Assembly (NCBI GenBank): GCA_000697335.1
Contig: JNEM01010205.1
Location: forward strand, 1 to 38,829
Direction: 5' to 3'
Length of the DNA stretch: 38,829 bases
Origin: Conidiobolus incongruus B7586
Lineage: Eukaryota; Entomophthoromycota; Entomophthoromycetes; Entomophthorales; Conidiobolaceae
This document shows, one piece after another, positions 21,469 through 32,267 of the stretch; position 1 is the first letter of the stretch, and every line of letters starts with the position of its first letter. Under the pieces are notes generated by a model. The model saw only the letters and a list, made by a program, of their open reading frames with translations, had not been told where the DNA came from and ran no database searches. The position numbers and the translations under genes are program-made.

Positions 21469-21844
21469 TTACTTTTTTACTTATTTGTATAAAACTAATA
21501 CACCAGATAAATCACATAATTCATTTTAATTTATTCCCAACTCAATTCACCCATTTCTTTTGTTATTTAATATACTATTAATATTATCATAATTTTATGT
21601 GATTTATTGTTTTAATTTTTGAATTTACATAAATATCCTAATATTCCCTTGAATTTTTAAACTAATGATATTTAATTATTTTGAAATATTTCCTATTATC
21701 ATTAATAATAATATAATTACTTATAAAAATTGATTATTCGTATATTTATTTATATTTAAAAATGTAATATATTTACAAAAATTGAACCTTTAAACTAGCA
21801 AATTATTCACATCTGTCGAATCATAATAATAGTTCAAATATTAA
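21469..21844. other. Convergent intergenic region, RPS23 to Josephin gene
   Basis: AT-rich 3' flanks of two converging genes. No other feature is seen. Confidence 0.6.
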
Positions 21845-22723
21845 TTAATTAACCACAGATTCAGATGACATTGTTGGTACTTGATAACATAGCAAAATTT
21901 TGCCATCAAACTCTTTAACTGCATGTTTTAAGGAGTTTAATAACTATGAAGAAAAATTAATAAAAATATGAAAAGAATATAATAAAATTACCTCATCTGA
22001 GTTTTTAAATTGATAAGGTTTAGATAATTTAGAATCTAAATTATAAAAATCGTCCTCAATTTTCCGTATTCCATACCAGTGACGACTCTTTATATCAACT
22101 AGACGGGAAAGTGGTTTAATCCAGCTTGGCGGCAATATTTTGTACCAGAATTTTGGGACTTCGATAGGAGGTTCGTAATTTATTATGATTCCAAATAGTT
22201 TATTCAAGTCAATATCTTTAACATCTTTAATAAAATTTATATCAGCTATATACGTTATGAATAATATCTACATATGTGGGTACCTTTTCGAATATCAAAC
22301 CATTCGACTTGAATACCTGCATTTTGAAGTGCTATAATTAAAACGTTGACATCATAATCGCCCCAACTATTATAATTTCAATTTTATTAATATGAATTTA
22401 AATAAAATAATAAAATTAAATCATTACCATATATTCCTGTAATAATTAAGCCATTTCCCTTGAAATTGATTTAATTCAAACCCTATTCTATTTAATTCGT
22501 TGGGAGTATAGTAAGGTTTTTGAAGCTAATTGAAATAATTAGTATAATTCATTATTTAAATTTATTTTTATTTACCAAATTGTTTAAAGTATGCTAAAAT
22601 GAACAAAATCAAATTTAATTATTTTATTACTAATATCATTTTTATTTAACTTACCAATCCACATAATTTTCTTCTCTGTTTTTCGTGATATATATTATTA
22701 TTTTCATGTAATACCTCTTTCAT
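21845..22723 (-). CDS. Josephin-domain deubiquitinase, JOSD1/2-like (199 aa, 6 exons)
   Basis: The minus-strand exons are 22723-22655, 22593-22576 (18 nt), 22525-22428, 22366-22284, 22224-21992 and 21943-21845, joining to exactly 200 codons. The product is essentially one Josephin domain: IYHEKQRRKLCGLHTLNNL with catalytic Cys21 and an oxyanion-type Gln16, YYTPNELNRIGFEL, WGDYDVNVL, then SRHWYGIR with His138 and YNLDSKLSKP with Asp153 as the third catalytic residue (Asp in JOSD proteins, Asn in ataxin-3). The length matches animal JOSD1/2 (about 190-200), with no ataxin-3-style ubiquitin-interacting tail. Exon 5 has two in-frame acceptors 9 nt apart (exon start 22224 or 22215). I chose the upstream one because it restores the family spacing before LFGIIIN. 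The protein is predicted to cleave ubiquitin chains as a cysteine protease. Substrates are unknown. Confidence 0.92.
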
Positions 22724-23820
22724 ATTGATTATTGTTATTATTTTAAAATATAAAAAGAAAATAAACCTAATTTAATAGTAACTGTGCATTATTAATCCAA
22801 CCTGAAGATTAAAATAATTCAGGGCAAATTAAAAACCAATCAATGGTCCATGATATCATAATGATGTTTGTTAGGGTTGATTGAATGCCGAATTTCTAAA
22901 TTTGTTTAAATTGTAATTGGATGGCAAATATTTATTGAATAATTTCTATAATTTTTTTGTATGTACGATATTAATTTAAAACGGAATATAAATATTTAAT
23001 TCATAGTGGTATTTGAAGTGTTAGTGATATTAAAATATTTGATATCTTTTTTATTTTAGTATATTGAATAATATTGGATTTTGATTGGCTAGTTATTTGT
23101 CATGATTTTATAATATTATGGATTAGCATGAGGAGGGGGCTTATCAAAATGAATTAAGGTTAATGCCAAATAAATAGAGGTTAAGTCAATTGATTTAAAA
23201 TGAAAAATCACAGTGACCTGAGTATTTCGTCATATTTATGATTACTCTCCCATCGGTTACTAGGTATATAATAAGTATTATACACTTAATAATATCATTG
23301 AATGTAATAACAAAATTGATAAAATCAATTTTAAATAATATTGTTTAAATTTACAAAATTTGTAAAGGCTTTATTAATCAACCATTAATCACATATTAGG
23401 ATATTTTTTGAATATTGATTAATTTTTTGTTAAAATTAAGAGTAAATGTATTAATATTTAAAGTATACTATAACTGTTATATATAGCTCTTATATTGATT
23501 ATTAAAACATAGAATATTTGATTCGAAATTATAAATCATTTGTTGGCATCAATTCGAACATAGCAATTGAATGGTGAATATGTTTATAATAGATGAATAT
23601 AAATATAGTATATGAATATTATCTATTGGAATATTAATATATAAAAGTAATTCAAAAAAGACAAAATCAAAATAAAACATAAATAAAATTTTGAATAAAA
23701 TTGAAATATCTAGTCATAAAAATAATTAATTCATAGGTTACCAAAAATGTAAAAGAATTAAATAAGATAAATGAAAAGAAAAATAGCTATTTAATTAATT
23801 ATGTTTTACACCATATTCAA
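22724..23820. other. Intergenic region between the Josephin gene and tRNA-Val
   Basis: Mostly AT-rich. The stretches 22790-22920 and 23080-23265 are less AT-rich and contain short GGAGGGGGC-type patches, probably promoter DNA of the Josephin gene or an unseen transcript. No coding frame or RNA fold was found. Confidence 0.5.
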
Positions 23821-23893
23821 GCTGTCGTTGTGTAGTGGTTATCACATCTGCTTTACACGCAGAAGGTCCTCGGTTCGATCCCGGGCGATAGCA
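23821..23893 (+). tRNA. tRNA-Val (UAC)
   Basis: A 73-nt cloverleaf. The acceptor GCTGTCG pairs with CGATAGC (one G-T) and the discriminator is A. The A box region is TGTAGTGGTTATCAC. The anticodon arm CTGCT-TTACACG-CAG carries anticodon TAC. The T arm CTCGG-TTCGATC-CCGGG holds the B box GGTTCGATCC. There is no intron. TTTTT at 23911-23915 can terminate Pol III. Confidence 0.95.
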
Positions 23894-26823
23894 TTCATTT
23901 ACTTGCGTTCTTTTTAATTCTTGAATTTATTGATCTAATAGTTGATATCAATCTTTTTTTTATAATTGACTTACATTCACAATTCCACATATCAACTTTC
24001 AAGAATTCTACAATTCTTTTAGATATATTAATTTTAAATATCAATATATTTTCATTTTATATATATAATGAAGTTATTTTAAAATTGAAATTCAAATTTC
24101 AAAAATTATCTAAATTAATTTCTAAAATGCTTCAATTGAATTTCTATTGACAATAAATCATGATTCAAATATTATAATTTAATAAATATTTAATTATCCA
24201 TTTTTTATAATAATAATAATTTAAAATTATCAAATTTGCCAAAATATAATTTAAAATTAAGCTTAAATATTAAATGCTGCCAAAATTTGTCCATTTACAC
24301 TAAAAATTTATTAAATATAAATATTCTGGTAACGCAAAAAATCAAAATATTAACTTGATGTAGTTAAAATTATAGCCAACATTGATAGAAGAGAAAATCC
24401 CAGGAAAACTTGAAAGGTCTTCAAAATAAATACTGGTGTCAGGTATCAATGTAGTAAGGCAATTTTGTTTGCATATGGTTCTCAACTTGTATTTAATCTA
24501 TTTATTTTTAATATTGTTTTAATAGATAGTGTTGATGCCATTATTCAATCAATTAATAAGCCTAAAATCGAGATTTTATTAAGTTTTTATATTTTTATTA
24601 TATTGTGAATCAAATTAATTAAAATTGGCTGAATCTGAGAAATTTCATATATTTAATATAATGCGAATAACAAAGTTGTTTCATTGAACTTTGAAATTTG
24701 ATTTGAATGAATATAAGAGGCAAATTTGATTGCTTGAGATTTTACAATTATTATGTTTGTATATGATATTAATAAAAGACTTCCTCAAGTTATGTAATAT
24801 TTTTAACCTTGGTATTTTAATATTTGTAATAAATTGGGTTAGTATTTATTATTTCAGAGAATATATATTTACCCAACTGGAAAATTGCTTTTGAGATTAA
24901 TAATTATGATGATTAACAATTGATCAACTCATTTTTAGAAGTTGGGGATCCAGATAGTATTGCATTTTGGTAGATGTTCAAAACATAAATTTGAGAATTT
25001 TGATAAATTTATCCAAAATGTAGTAAAATCAAGAAGTTAATAAATATAAATCAATTATTTATTTAATGAATTGGATAGTAAATATTTATTCAATACACAT
25101 ATATATATATTTATACATTTGAGATAAATGGTGGTTAAAATGAATTTGTTCAACTTTTAAAATTATTTACTTGTATATCAGAATAACATCAAATAATATG
25201 ATTAATATATTGTTTGTAGTAACAAAGGTAAATACTGGAAAGTAAAAAATCCGAAATAGCTAGTAAAAACTTGAAATACTAAGGTATGTTATCGTATACA
25301 TTTTACATTTTTTAATCCATTATGTATGTTATATACTTTGTCAAAGTTGGTAACACCTATTTTATAAATAAGTAAAGCCATCAAAAGCTTGATTTGAGAT
25401 TGGGAAATATAACTATGATATTAAAATTAGCCTCTATTTTGTTTTACCTAAGCAAAGCAATTGCTGTTTTGATTATGAAAAACATTTTTAAATTTTTTTA
25501 ATATATCACAGAATAAATACCAAAATCAGTAATATAAATCATTAAGATCCATATTCATATAGGTACTGTATTTAGCATGATGTATTAAAAATATGACTAC
25601 ATAAAGTTTAAGTTCTGTATATAATCTTGTCCTTCAGATTTCAGTGTTTTTTTAAATAATCAATTTATTTAAATTATAAGAGAAAAATAAGTTGAAACCT
25701 TGAATGATGTATTTGCATGAATTTGACATAGTTATTATTCTAGGATGATACCTTATAAGCAACTTTACTAACATAGATAATTGCAATACAAGCATAAAGA
25801 TTCAGTAGTAGTAGTTAATAACCCATATCCATCTTAATAGCCAAAAAAGTGGAAAATTATTAACTCTCAAACTTAGAATATAAAAATAATGTCATATAGA
25901 TATGACGTTGTGTCATTCAAAAATAGTTTTAAAATATAGTATCCTAGTCTTAATAGATAATACAGTTCCATATTTAGTTTTTTAATAATATATAAATTTT
26001 TTTATTTAATTGACCTCATATAAATTATCAAAAAATGTTTTAGTATTTAATATTGAATAAATGAATAATATTAGAAATATTACCAAATAATATAGAGTTC
26101 AAATGTATTTTCAAATTTCTTTTTTTACAATATATTTACAAAATATAAACTTGAATATAATATAAAAGCATGGAGTATTATTAATGAAATCTTATTGAAT
26201 CTCACATGTACTTAATTGATGTTTTATTTTATATTATTCAAATTAGCGAACTTTACAACATATTGGATATTGCTTTCATAATTGCAATTTTAAGTTCAAT
26301 TGAAATTATTTTGCATTTATTTTTTAATATTTTAATTTTATTATCATTAAAAATAATTTCCAATTAAGTATAATAAATATTAGAATTAATTAATATATAA
26401 TGGTGAATTCTAATTCAAAATAAGATTTTTAAATTAGTGATATTTGGTTGTTGAAAACTTTCAATTTTCCTGTATTTGATAATTAATCAATTTATATTAT
26501 GATATTTCATTGTTGCCGAGATTTAAGCTCTTGAACCAATATGTGTTGAAATAATATTTTTAGATTCTATAGTATAATACCATACAAATTATATTCTGAT
26601 AATCTAAAGAAACAGGTTTTGGGTTTATTTATAAGTAATTTTGGCATTTTATTGTGGATTTGGACAACATTTGAAAATTAATATAATTAACAATATTGAA
26701 TACCAATTCAAATCAAAAATATTCTGAATCCACATCAAAACTATTTGAACCAATTATAGATAAAGTAGAAGGAATGGTATATTGATATATGTATATAATA
26801 ACTGATTAGACAATGGTTAATGG
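23894..26823. other. 2.9-kb AT-rich intergenic region, no gene seen
   Basis: Dense stops in all frames. There are no tRNAs and no array. One short inverted repeat, GTCATAT-AG-ATATGAC (about 25890-25906), is the only notable structure, and such palindromes are common in AT-rich DNA. Confidence 0.55.
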
Positions 26824-27036
26824 TTACTGAATTAGCCACTCTAAACCGAATTGCCGAAGATCCGCATAAATAATAATTTCATTTTGATTTGATGTCAATT
26901 GCCAAATTTCATAGCCAACATTTATTAATTTTGCAATTCGATCATTTAGTTTGATATATCCAAGGTGAGCGCCGTGTGATACTGGCGTTACAATCAACAT
27001 CAAAATATTCGCATTGGCTTCAAGTGTTCGTTGCAA
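26824..27036 (-). pseudogene. Unidentified minus-strand coding-like frame without a start codon
   Basis: A 70-codon frame, GC-richer than its surroundings, ends DLRQFGLEWLIQ-stop and contains GYIKLNDRIAKLINVGYEIW. Its composition looks protein-like, but it has no ATG at its left edge, an in-frame stop just upstream, and no splice acceptor I can see. It abuts the promoter of the secreted repeat protein. It may be the truncated end of an old gene, or merely promoter DNA. Confidence 0.25.
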
Positions 27037-27043
27037 CGAGTAA

Positions 27044-27050
27044 TATAAAA
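27044..27050 (+). promoter_or_regulatory. TATA box of the Asn-rich secreted protein gene
   Basis: TATAAAA lies 69 nt upstream of the ATG at 27119. Confidence 0.55.
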
Positions 27051-27118
27051 ATCACGATGTTTTATACTCATTCATATCAGTAATAGTTTGTCAATTAATT
27101 AATTAAATATTCTATAAC

Positions 27119-29186
27119 ATGAAATTCGAAAACGTTATTGTTGCTCTCCTATACTCCGGTGCCCTCATTGCTCAACCCATCAATACTTCCCAAGGATTAG
27201 ATCATTCCGCTCATTTGGAGCGCAGAACTTTCGGTCTCATTTTCCCCCTCATTAATAGTCTTTTGGGTGGTAAGAAAAAATACGAAAATCACAACAGCCA
27301 CAACAGCAACAGCAGCAATAATAGTTCCAATAACCAAAACAATAGCCAAACGAACAATAATAACAACAGTCAGACCAACAACAACACCCACAATCAAACG
27401 AACAATAATCAAAGCAATGTTACTAATAACAATACCACTAACGAAACCAACAATTGGCTGAACAACTTCTTCAATAATAACAACAACCAAGTCACTAACA
27501 ACAATCAGAATAACTTCCAGAACAACAACCAGAATAACTTCCAGAACAACAACCAGAATAACTTCCAGAACAGCAATCAGAATAACCTCCAGAACAACAG
27601 CCAAATTACCAACAACACCACTAACACTGTCACCAACAACACTACTAATAACGTCACTAACAACGTCACCAACAACGTCACCAACAACACTACTAACAAC
27701 ACTGTTAACAACAATAACAACAACACTACTAATAACAATAACAATAACACTACTAACAACAATAATAATACTACCACTAACAATAACCAGACCAATACTT
27801 CCAATAATAACAATAATAACACTACCAATAACAATTCCTCTAACAACACCAGTAATAACAATAATAGCACCACCAACAACAACTCTTCTAATAACACCAA
27901 CAACTCTAACAACACCAACAATACTTCTAATAACACCGACAACTCCTCTAACAACACCAACAACTCCTCTAACAACACCAACAATACTTCTAATAACACT
28001 AACAACTCCTCTAACAACACCAACAATACCTCTAACAACACCAACAATACTTCTAATAACACCAACAACTCTAACAACACCAACAATACTTCTAATAACA
28101 CTAACAACTCCTCTAACAACACCAACAATACCTCTAACAACACCAATAACTCTTCTAATAACACCAACAACCTCTAACAACACCAACAATACTTCTAATA
28201 ACACCAACAATACTTCTAATAACACCAACAACTCTAACAACACCAACAATACTTCTAATAACACTAACAACTCTAACAACACCAACAATACTTCTAATAA
28301 CACTAACAACTCCTCTAACAACACCAACAATACCTCTAACAACACCAACAATACTTCTAATAACACCAACAACTCTAACAACACCAACAATACTTCTAAT
28401 AACACTAACAACTCCTCTAACAACACCAACAATACCTCTAACAACACCAACAATACTTCTAATAACACCAACAACTCTAACAACACCAACAATACTTCTA
28501 ATAACACTAACAACTCCTCTAACAACACCAACAATACCTCTAACAACACCAATAACTCTTCTAGCAACACAAATAATTCTTCTGACAACAGCTCCAACTC
28601 CTCCAACTCTTCTAACAATAGCTCCAACTCCTCCTCCAACTCCTCCAACTCTTCTAACAATAGCTCCAACTCCTCCAACAACTCCTCCAACTCCTCTAAC
28701 AACTCCTCCAACTCCTCTAACAACTCCTCCAACTCCTCTAACAACAGCTCCGACTCTTCTAACAACAGCTCTAACTCCTCTAACAACAGCTCTAACTCCT
28801 CTAACAACAGCTCTAACTCCTCTAACAGTAGTTCTAACACCTCCAATTCCTCCAATTCCTCCAATTCCTCCAATTCCTCCAATTCCTCCAATTCCTCTAA
28901 TAACAGCTCCAACTCCTCCAACAGCTCCTCCAATTCCTCAAATAATTCCTCCAACTCCAGTGGTGACAACTCTCCCAATGGCGACAAGAAATGTGTGGAC
29001 CCTGCCGACACTAAGGATCCTTGCAATGATCCCAACAACCATGGCCACAATCAACACAGCTGCCCTCCCAAGTGCGATTCTTCTAAGGATCCCAAGGACC
29101 CTACCAACTCTACTGGCTCTACTTCTGACCCCAAGAAGCCCGACAATGGCTACCCACTTCCTAGCTACCCTCTCCCCAAGTTTTAA
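27119..29186 (+). CDS. Secreted Asn/Thr/Ser-rich repeat protein; frame shifts within the repeat at about 28170
   Basis: The first 18-19 residues (MKFENVIVALLYSGALIA) are a clear Sec signal peptide. A short basic, hydrophobic segment follows (GLIFPLINSLLGGKKK), and then the chain is almost wholly Asn, Thr, Ser and Gln. There are four 24-nt NNFQNNNQ-type units (27506-27601), NNVT units, and long NNTNNTSNNTNNS arrays with a 102-nt higher-order period. Nearly every unit is an N-X-S/T sequon, so heavy N-glycosylation is expected. The opening frame ends at 28177. From about 28173 the next frame continues the same repeat and runs to 29186, ending in a tail with four Cys and GYPLPSYPLPKF. The junction lacks two bases relative to neighbouring units, so this is either a real disabling change or an assembly error in the repeat. 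A wall or matrix protein is likely. I know of no named family. Confidence 0.75.
27506..27601 (+). repeat. Four 24-nt tandem units (NNFQNNNQ)
   Basis: Units of 24 nt beginning CAGAATAACTTCCAGAAC lie at 27506, 27530, 27554 and 27578. The fourth is slightly diverged (Leu for Phe). Confidence 0.9.
27890..28570 (+). repeat. Minisatellite of NNT/NNS units with 102-nt higher-order period
   Basis: Short units of 12-18 nt (AACACCAACAATACTTCT type) are organised into larger blocks. The segment at 28371 recurs at 28473 (102 nt), and shorter offsets (39 nt) also occur. Near identity between blocks points to recent expansion. Confidence 0.85.
28571..28960 (+). repeat. Ser/Asn minisatellite (NSSNSS/NNSSNSS units)
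   Basis: A second repeat class follows the NNT array, built from TCCAACTCCTCTAACAAC and TCCAATTCC units that encode Ser-Asn dipeptides. It lies upstream of the Cys-containing tail. Confidence 0.85.
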
Positions 29187-29961
29187 GCATTAGTTAGAGA
29201 GCAATTAATAACTGTTAAGAAAATTTTACTAACTCATAATCTACTTTAAATGTTTTAACCAAATAAATAATAATTAAAATAATATTTATTTTCTATATTA
29301 TTTAACCATATTTGGTAATATTCTTGATTAAAATAAGTATAAAAATAAATTTTAAAAATAAATGTGATTAAATTAATATCATTAATTGGCAAAATCAAAA
29401 TTAAAATAGTTTGACATTCACTTAGTTCAATAGCTTTATAACTTAAATTTAGTTCCTACGAATCCTTAGGCGTTCGTCAAGGCCACGGCGCTCAAGTCAA
29501 TCATTTTATTTGTGTATGTAACACATTCATAAAAGCTTTTAATAAATTTAATCTAAACTTTGAAAATGGTGTATTTTTGTTATAAATATTCATCAATTGT
29601 TGATCAAATATTGTTATTGTAACATTCAAATTTCAATAATTAAATGATTGACTGATTACTATTTTGGAATAACAATTGCATTGAATAAATGAAATCCAAT
29701 ATAATTAAGTTATGATTCATACTGTTGAATCAAATGTAAAGGAAAGATTTCATTTAACATATATCATGTAGAGAATTTGAAATAGTAATATATTGTATTA
29801 TAGTCATATTATTGTAGGTGATTTATTATAATAGGATATTTAACAAATATTAATATACTATAATATAGAATTTGAATAAGGATTGAATATTAGGATTGTC
29901 ATTAGAATTACTTAATATAATTACTGGATTATAATATTGATTGTCAAAATATTGTCCAAGT
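29187..29961. other. AT-rich intergenic region with one GC-rich island
   Basis: AT-rich DNA between two converging genes. A 40-50 nt island at about 29456-29500, with GGCGTTCGTCAAGGCCACGG, stands out. It matches no RNA fold or gene that I recognise. Confidence 0.5.
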
Positions 29962-32267
29962 TTAATGATCATGGTCATGGTCGTGGTCATGATCGTGATC
30001 TGATCCTTTGCCACCAATCATATTGTTTTCCTTCATATGCTTGTGAACCAGACAATTGGGTTTGGAACAAGGTAATGGCGAGGTGGGACGACGAATTACA
30101 GTCTCGGAAACCTTTCCTTTGATTGGGGTGTGGCTAGTGGATCGTTCTCTTCTGGTAGTGGGAACTGCGCCGGGCGGGCTGGTGGAGCTCTTGAGCATGG
30201 AGGCTGCAGTGGGACGATACAAGTTACTCGTTCTGGAGGACGATTTGCTTGGGGTAGTAGATTTAGATGGAATAACTTCTGATTTAGATTTGAGATGGGA
30301 AGTAGGAGTTGAGACACGGCTCGATTTAGTAGAAGATTGGCTAGTTGTACTTGGAGATCGAACCGGGATTTTTTGCGCTTGCGGCGATTGTGGAGATAAT
30401 GGAGTTTTGGGAGTGAATACATCTGCCAGTTTGGCCATTTCATTATCATCAAACTTGGCCTTTTCTTTGAGCCAGTCCATAAGCTCATACGGAGATTTGG
30501 GAACTTGGTTAGCGAACCATTCTTCTTTATCGCTTTCAAATTGTTCTCTATCCCGATTCAAATTGGATTGGTCATCCTTAAGCTTTTGCAACAATCGATT
30601 AATCTCATCACGGTGATTAGTTAATTCGCTTTGCTTTTTCTCCAAAAGTTGAATTTCTTCAGTTAATTTTGGACTAAAATAGTTGAGAATATATTTCAGA
30701 AAGTAAGTTAATCAATATACCTTGAAATATTACTGAGAAATTCTGTATCATCCGGTTTATTTACATGTTCCTCAATCAGTGTCTTTTGTTGATTGACGAC
30801 CATACTGAGCTCATCTATTTAATAATAAAACAAATAGTGTTAAAAAAGATAGAATAATTGGATTTAAAATTAGAGTATATATAAATAATAATATATGAAT
30901 AATAGTCAAAAGAGAATTAATCGATCTAGTCATAGGATTGAGGTGGTTGGTGATAAATAGAAATTCCAGAATTTATTAAGGTGATATGCGAAAATACAGC
31001 TGTGATGAGTTGAACTATTTACTAATAATTTATTACAATCTCCTACCTGCTTGTTTTTGCATTGTATTGAGATTCTGTGTCAATTTTTTGATATCTTGTT
31101 TGAGTTTCAGAATTTGAGCGTCCTTCTCAAGTAGCTTCTGATTAGAAGCTGATGTCTGTGTTGATGACGATCCATCAAGAGCTGCTGTTTGTGTACTCAT
31201 ATCGTGCATTGTAGGAGGAGCTGGAGGTTGATTCATTGATTGGTGGCGTTTCCACAATTCCTCTAAACGATCTAATAAATTTTGTATGCTCTGTTCAACT
31301 ACGCCTTCCTCACTATCAACCTCCAAATGCTTCTCTAATAGGGTTAATTCACTTGATTTAAGGCTGTTGTTTGAAAGTTCTTGATCAATAAATGTACGAA
31401 CACCCTGGAATAAGTTCAAAAGATGTGTTTTAACTTTTGAAAGTTCGTCATTCCAAACTTTTTCCCTATCAATATAATTTTTAACAATCGAGTTGTAGTA
31501 CTCTTGTTCACTACCGGGTTTCGAAACCAGCGATTCAGCAGATTTGGGGATTGGATTTAATAAAGTTAATCCCAACATTGAACCTGATTTAATTTTATCA
31601 TTCAATAACTTTTGCACCTTTTCTTTGTTCTTATTCACTTCGATTTCTTTCCTCTTAATATCATGCTGAAATTGTACTTTGTTCTGCTGATAGCTCAATC
31701 TCAACTTATTCGTTTCTGAGTTTAATTGTTTGACTTTATCGCCTAGAGCTTTGAGCTCTTTTTGTGTGAGACTAAGAGTGGCTTCTTGCGATGCGCTCTG
31801 GCGTTGTGAACTTTCGAATTTCGTTTTAAACTTATTAGCTGTTCTAGTAAGGTGTTCGTTATCCTCTTCAAGTAATCGATATCTTTCTTGAATGTCTAAT
31901 CTGTGACGTGAATGACTCTGAAACACAAAAATTGTCAATATTGTTAATGAAATTGATTGATTTATCACAATGATAAAAAATAATATCAAACAAAGGATAA
32001 ATACAAAAGAATTTATAATTACCTCTTGTTCCAATAATAAATCTTCCATTATTGAAATAACTTTAGCACTTCCTGGATGACTCAAATCTAAATCGAGTTG
32101 AGAGTATCCCTTAGAAGTTAGTTGATAATTAACTCTGTTTAAATTCTGACTTAAATCTTGTTGAATTGCTTCATCCAGCCTAAATAAAGACAATGAATAA
32201 TTTGAATTAATTATAGGGCTGGTAAAAATTACTGAGCGAGATAAGGATCATTAGGAGGTTGAGCCAT
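29962..32267 (-). CDS. SSX2IP/Msd1-like ADIP coiled-coil protein (622 aa, 5 exons)
   Basis: The minus-strand exons are 32267-32233, 32179-32023, 31917-31047, 30814-30721 and 30673-29962, joining to 623 codons. Residues about 10-180 resemble the ADIP domain of human SSX2IP and fission-yeast Msd1. A short globular start (LTSKGYSQLDLDL, VISIMEDLLLEQ) leads into a long coiled coil with the ...KFKTKFESSQRQ and QFQHDIKRKEIEVNKNKEKVQKLL segments typical of the family. Further coiled coils lie at about residues 320-440. The C-terminal third is a basic Ser/Pro/Thr-rich disordered region. The family anchors microtubule minus ends and gamma-tubulin complexes at centrosomes or spindle poles. The length is close to human SSX2IP (614 as I recall). 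Intron 3 (232 nt) is several times longer than the rest. The protein ends in six Asp-His pairs, which I do not know from relatives. Confidence 0.82.

Noticed and set aside
28160-28180. Programmed ribosomal frameshift in the Asn-rich gene
   Set aside because: There is no slippery heptamer or downstream structure. A missing dinucleotide relative to adjacent repeat units explains the shift more simply.
27500-28960. CRISPR-like array
   Set aside because: The units are contiguous, coding and lack spacers. It is a coding minisatellite in a eukaryotic genome.
27197-29050. Very long minus-strand open frame (617 codons) opposite the Asn-rich gene
   Set aside because: It is the antisense of a repeat whose reverse complement happens to lack stops (Leu/Glu/Val strings). 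The sense strand has the signal peptide, TATA box and sensible tail.
30056-30616. 186-codon plus-strand frame opposite the last ADIP exon
   Set aside because: It overlaps a well-supported spliced gene, and its composition is what the antisense of Ser/Pro/Lys codons gives.
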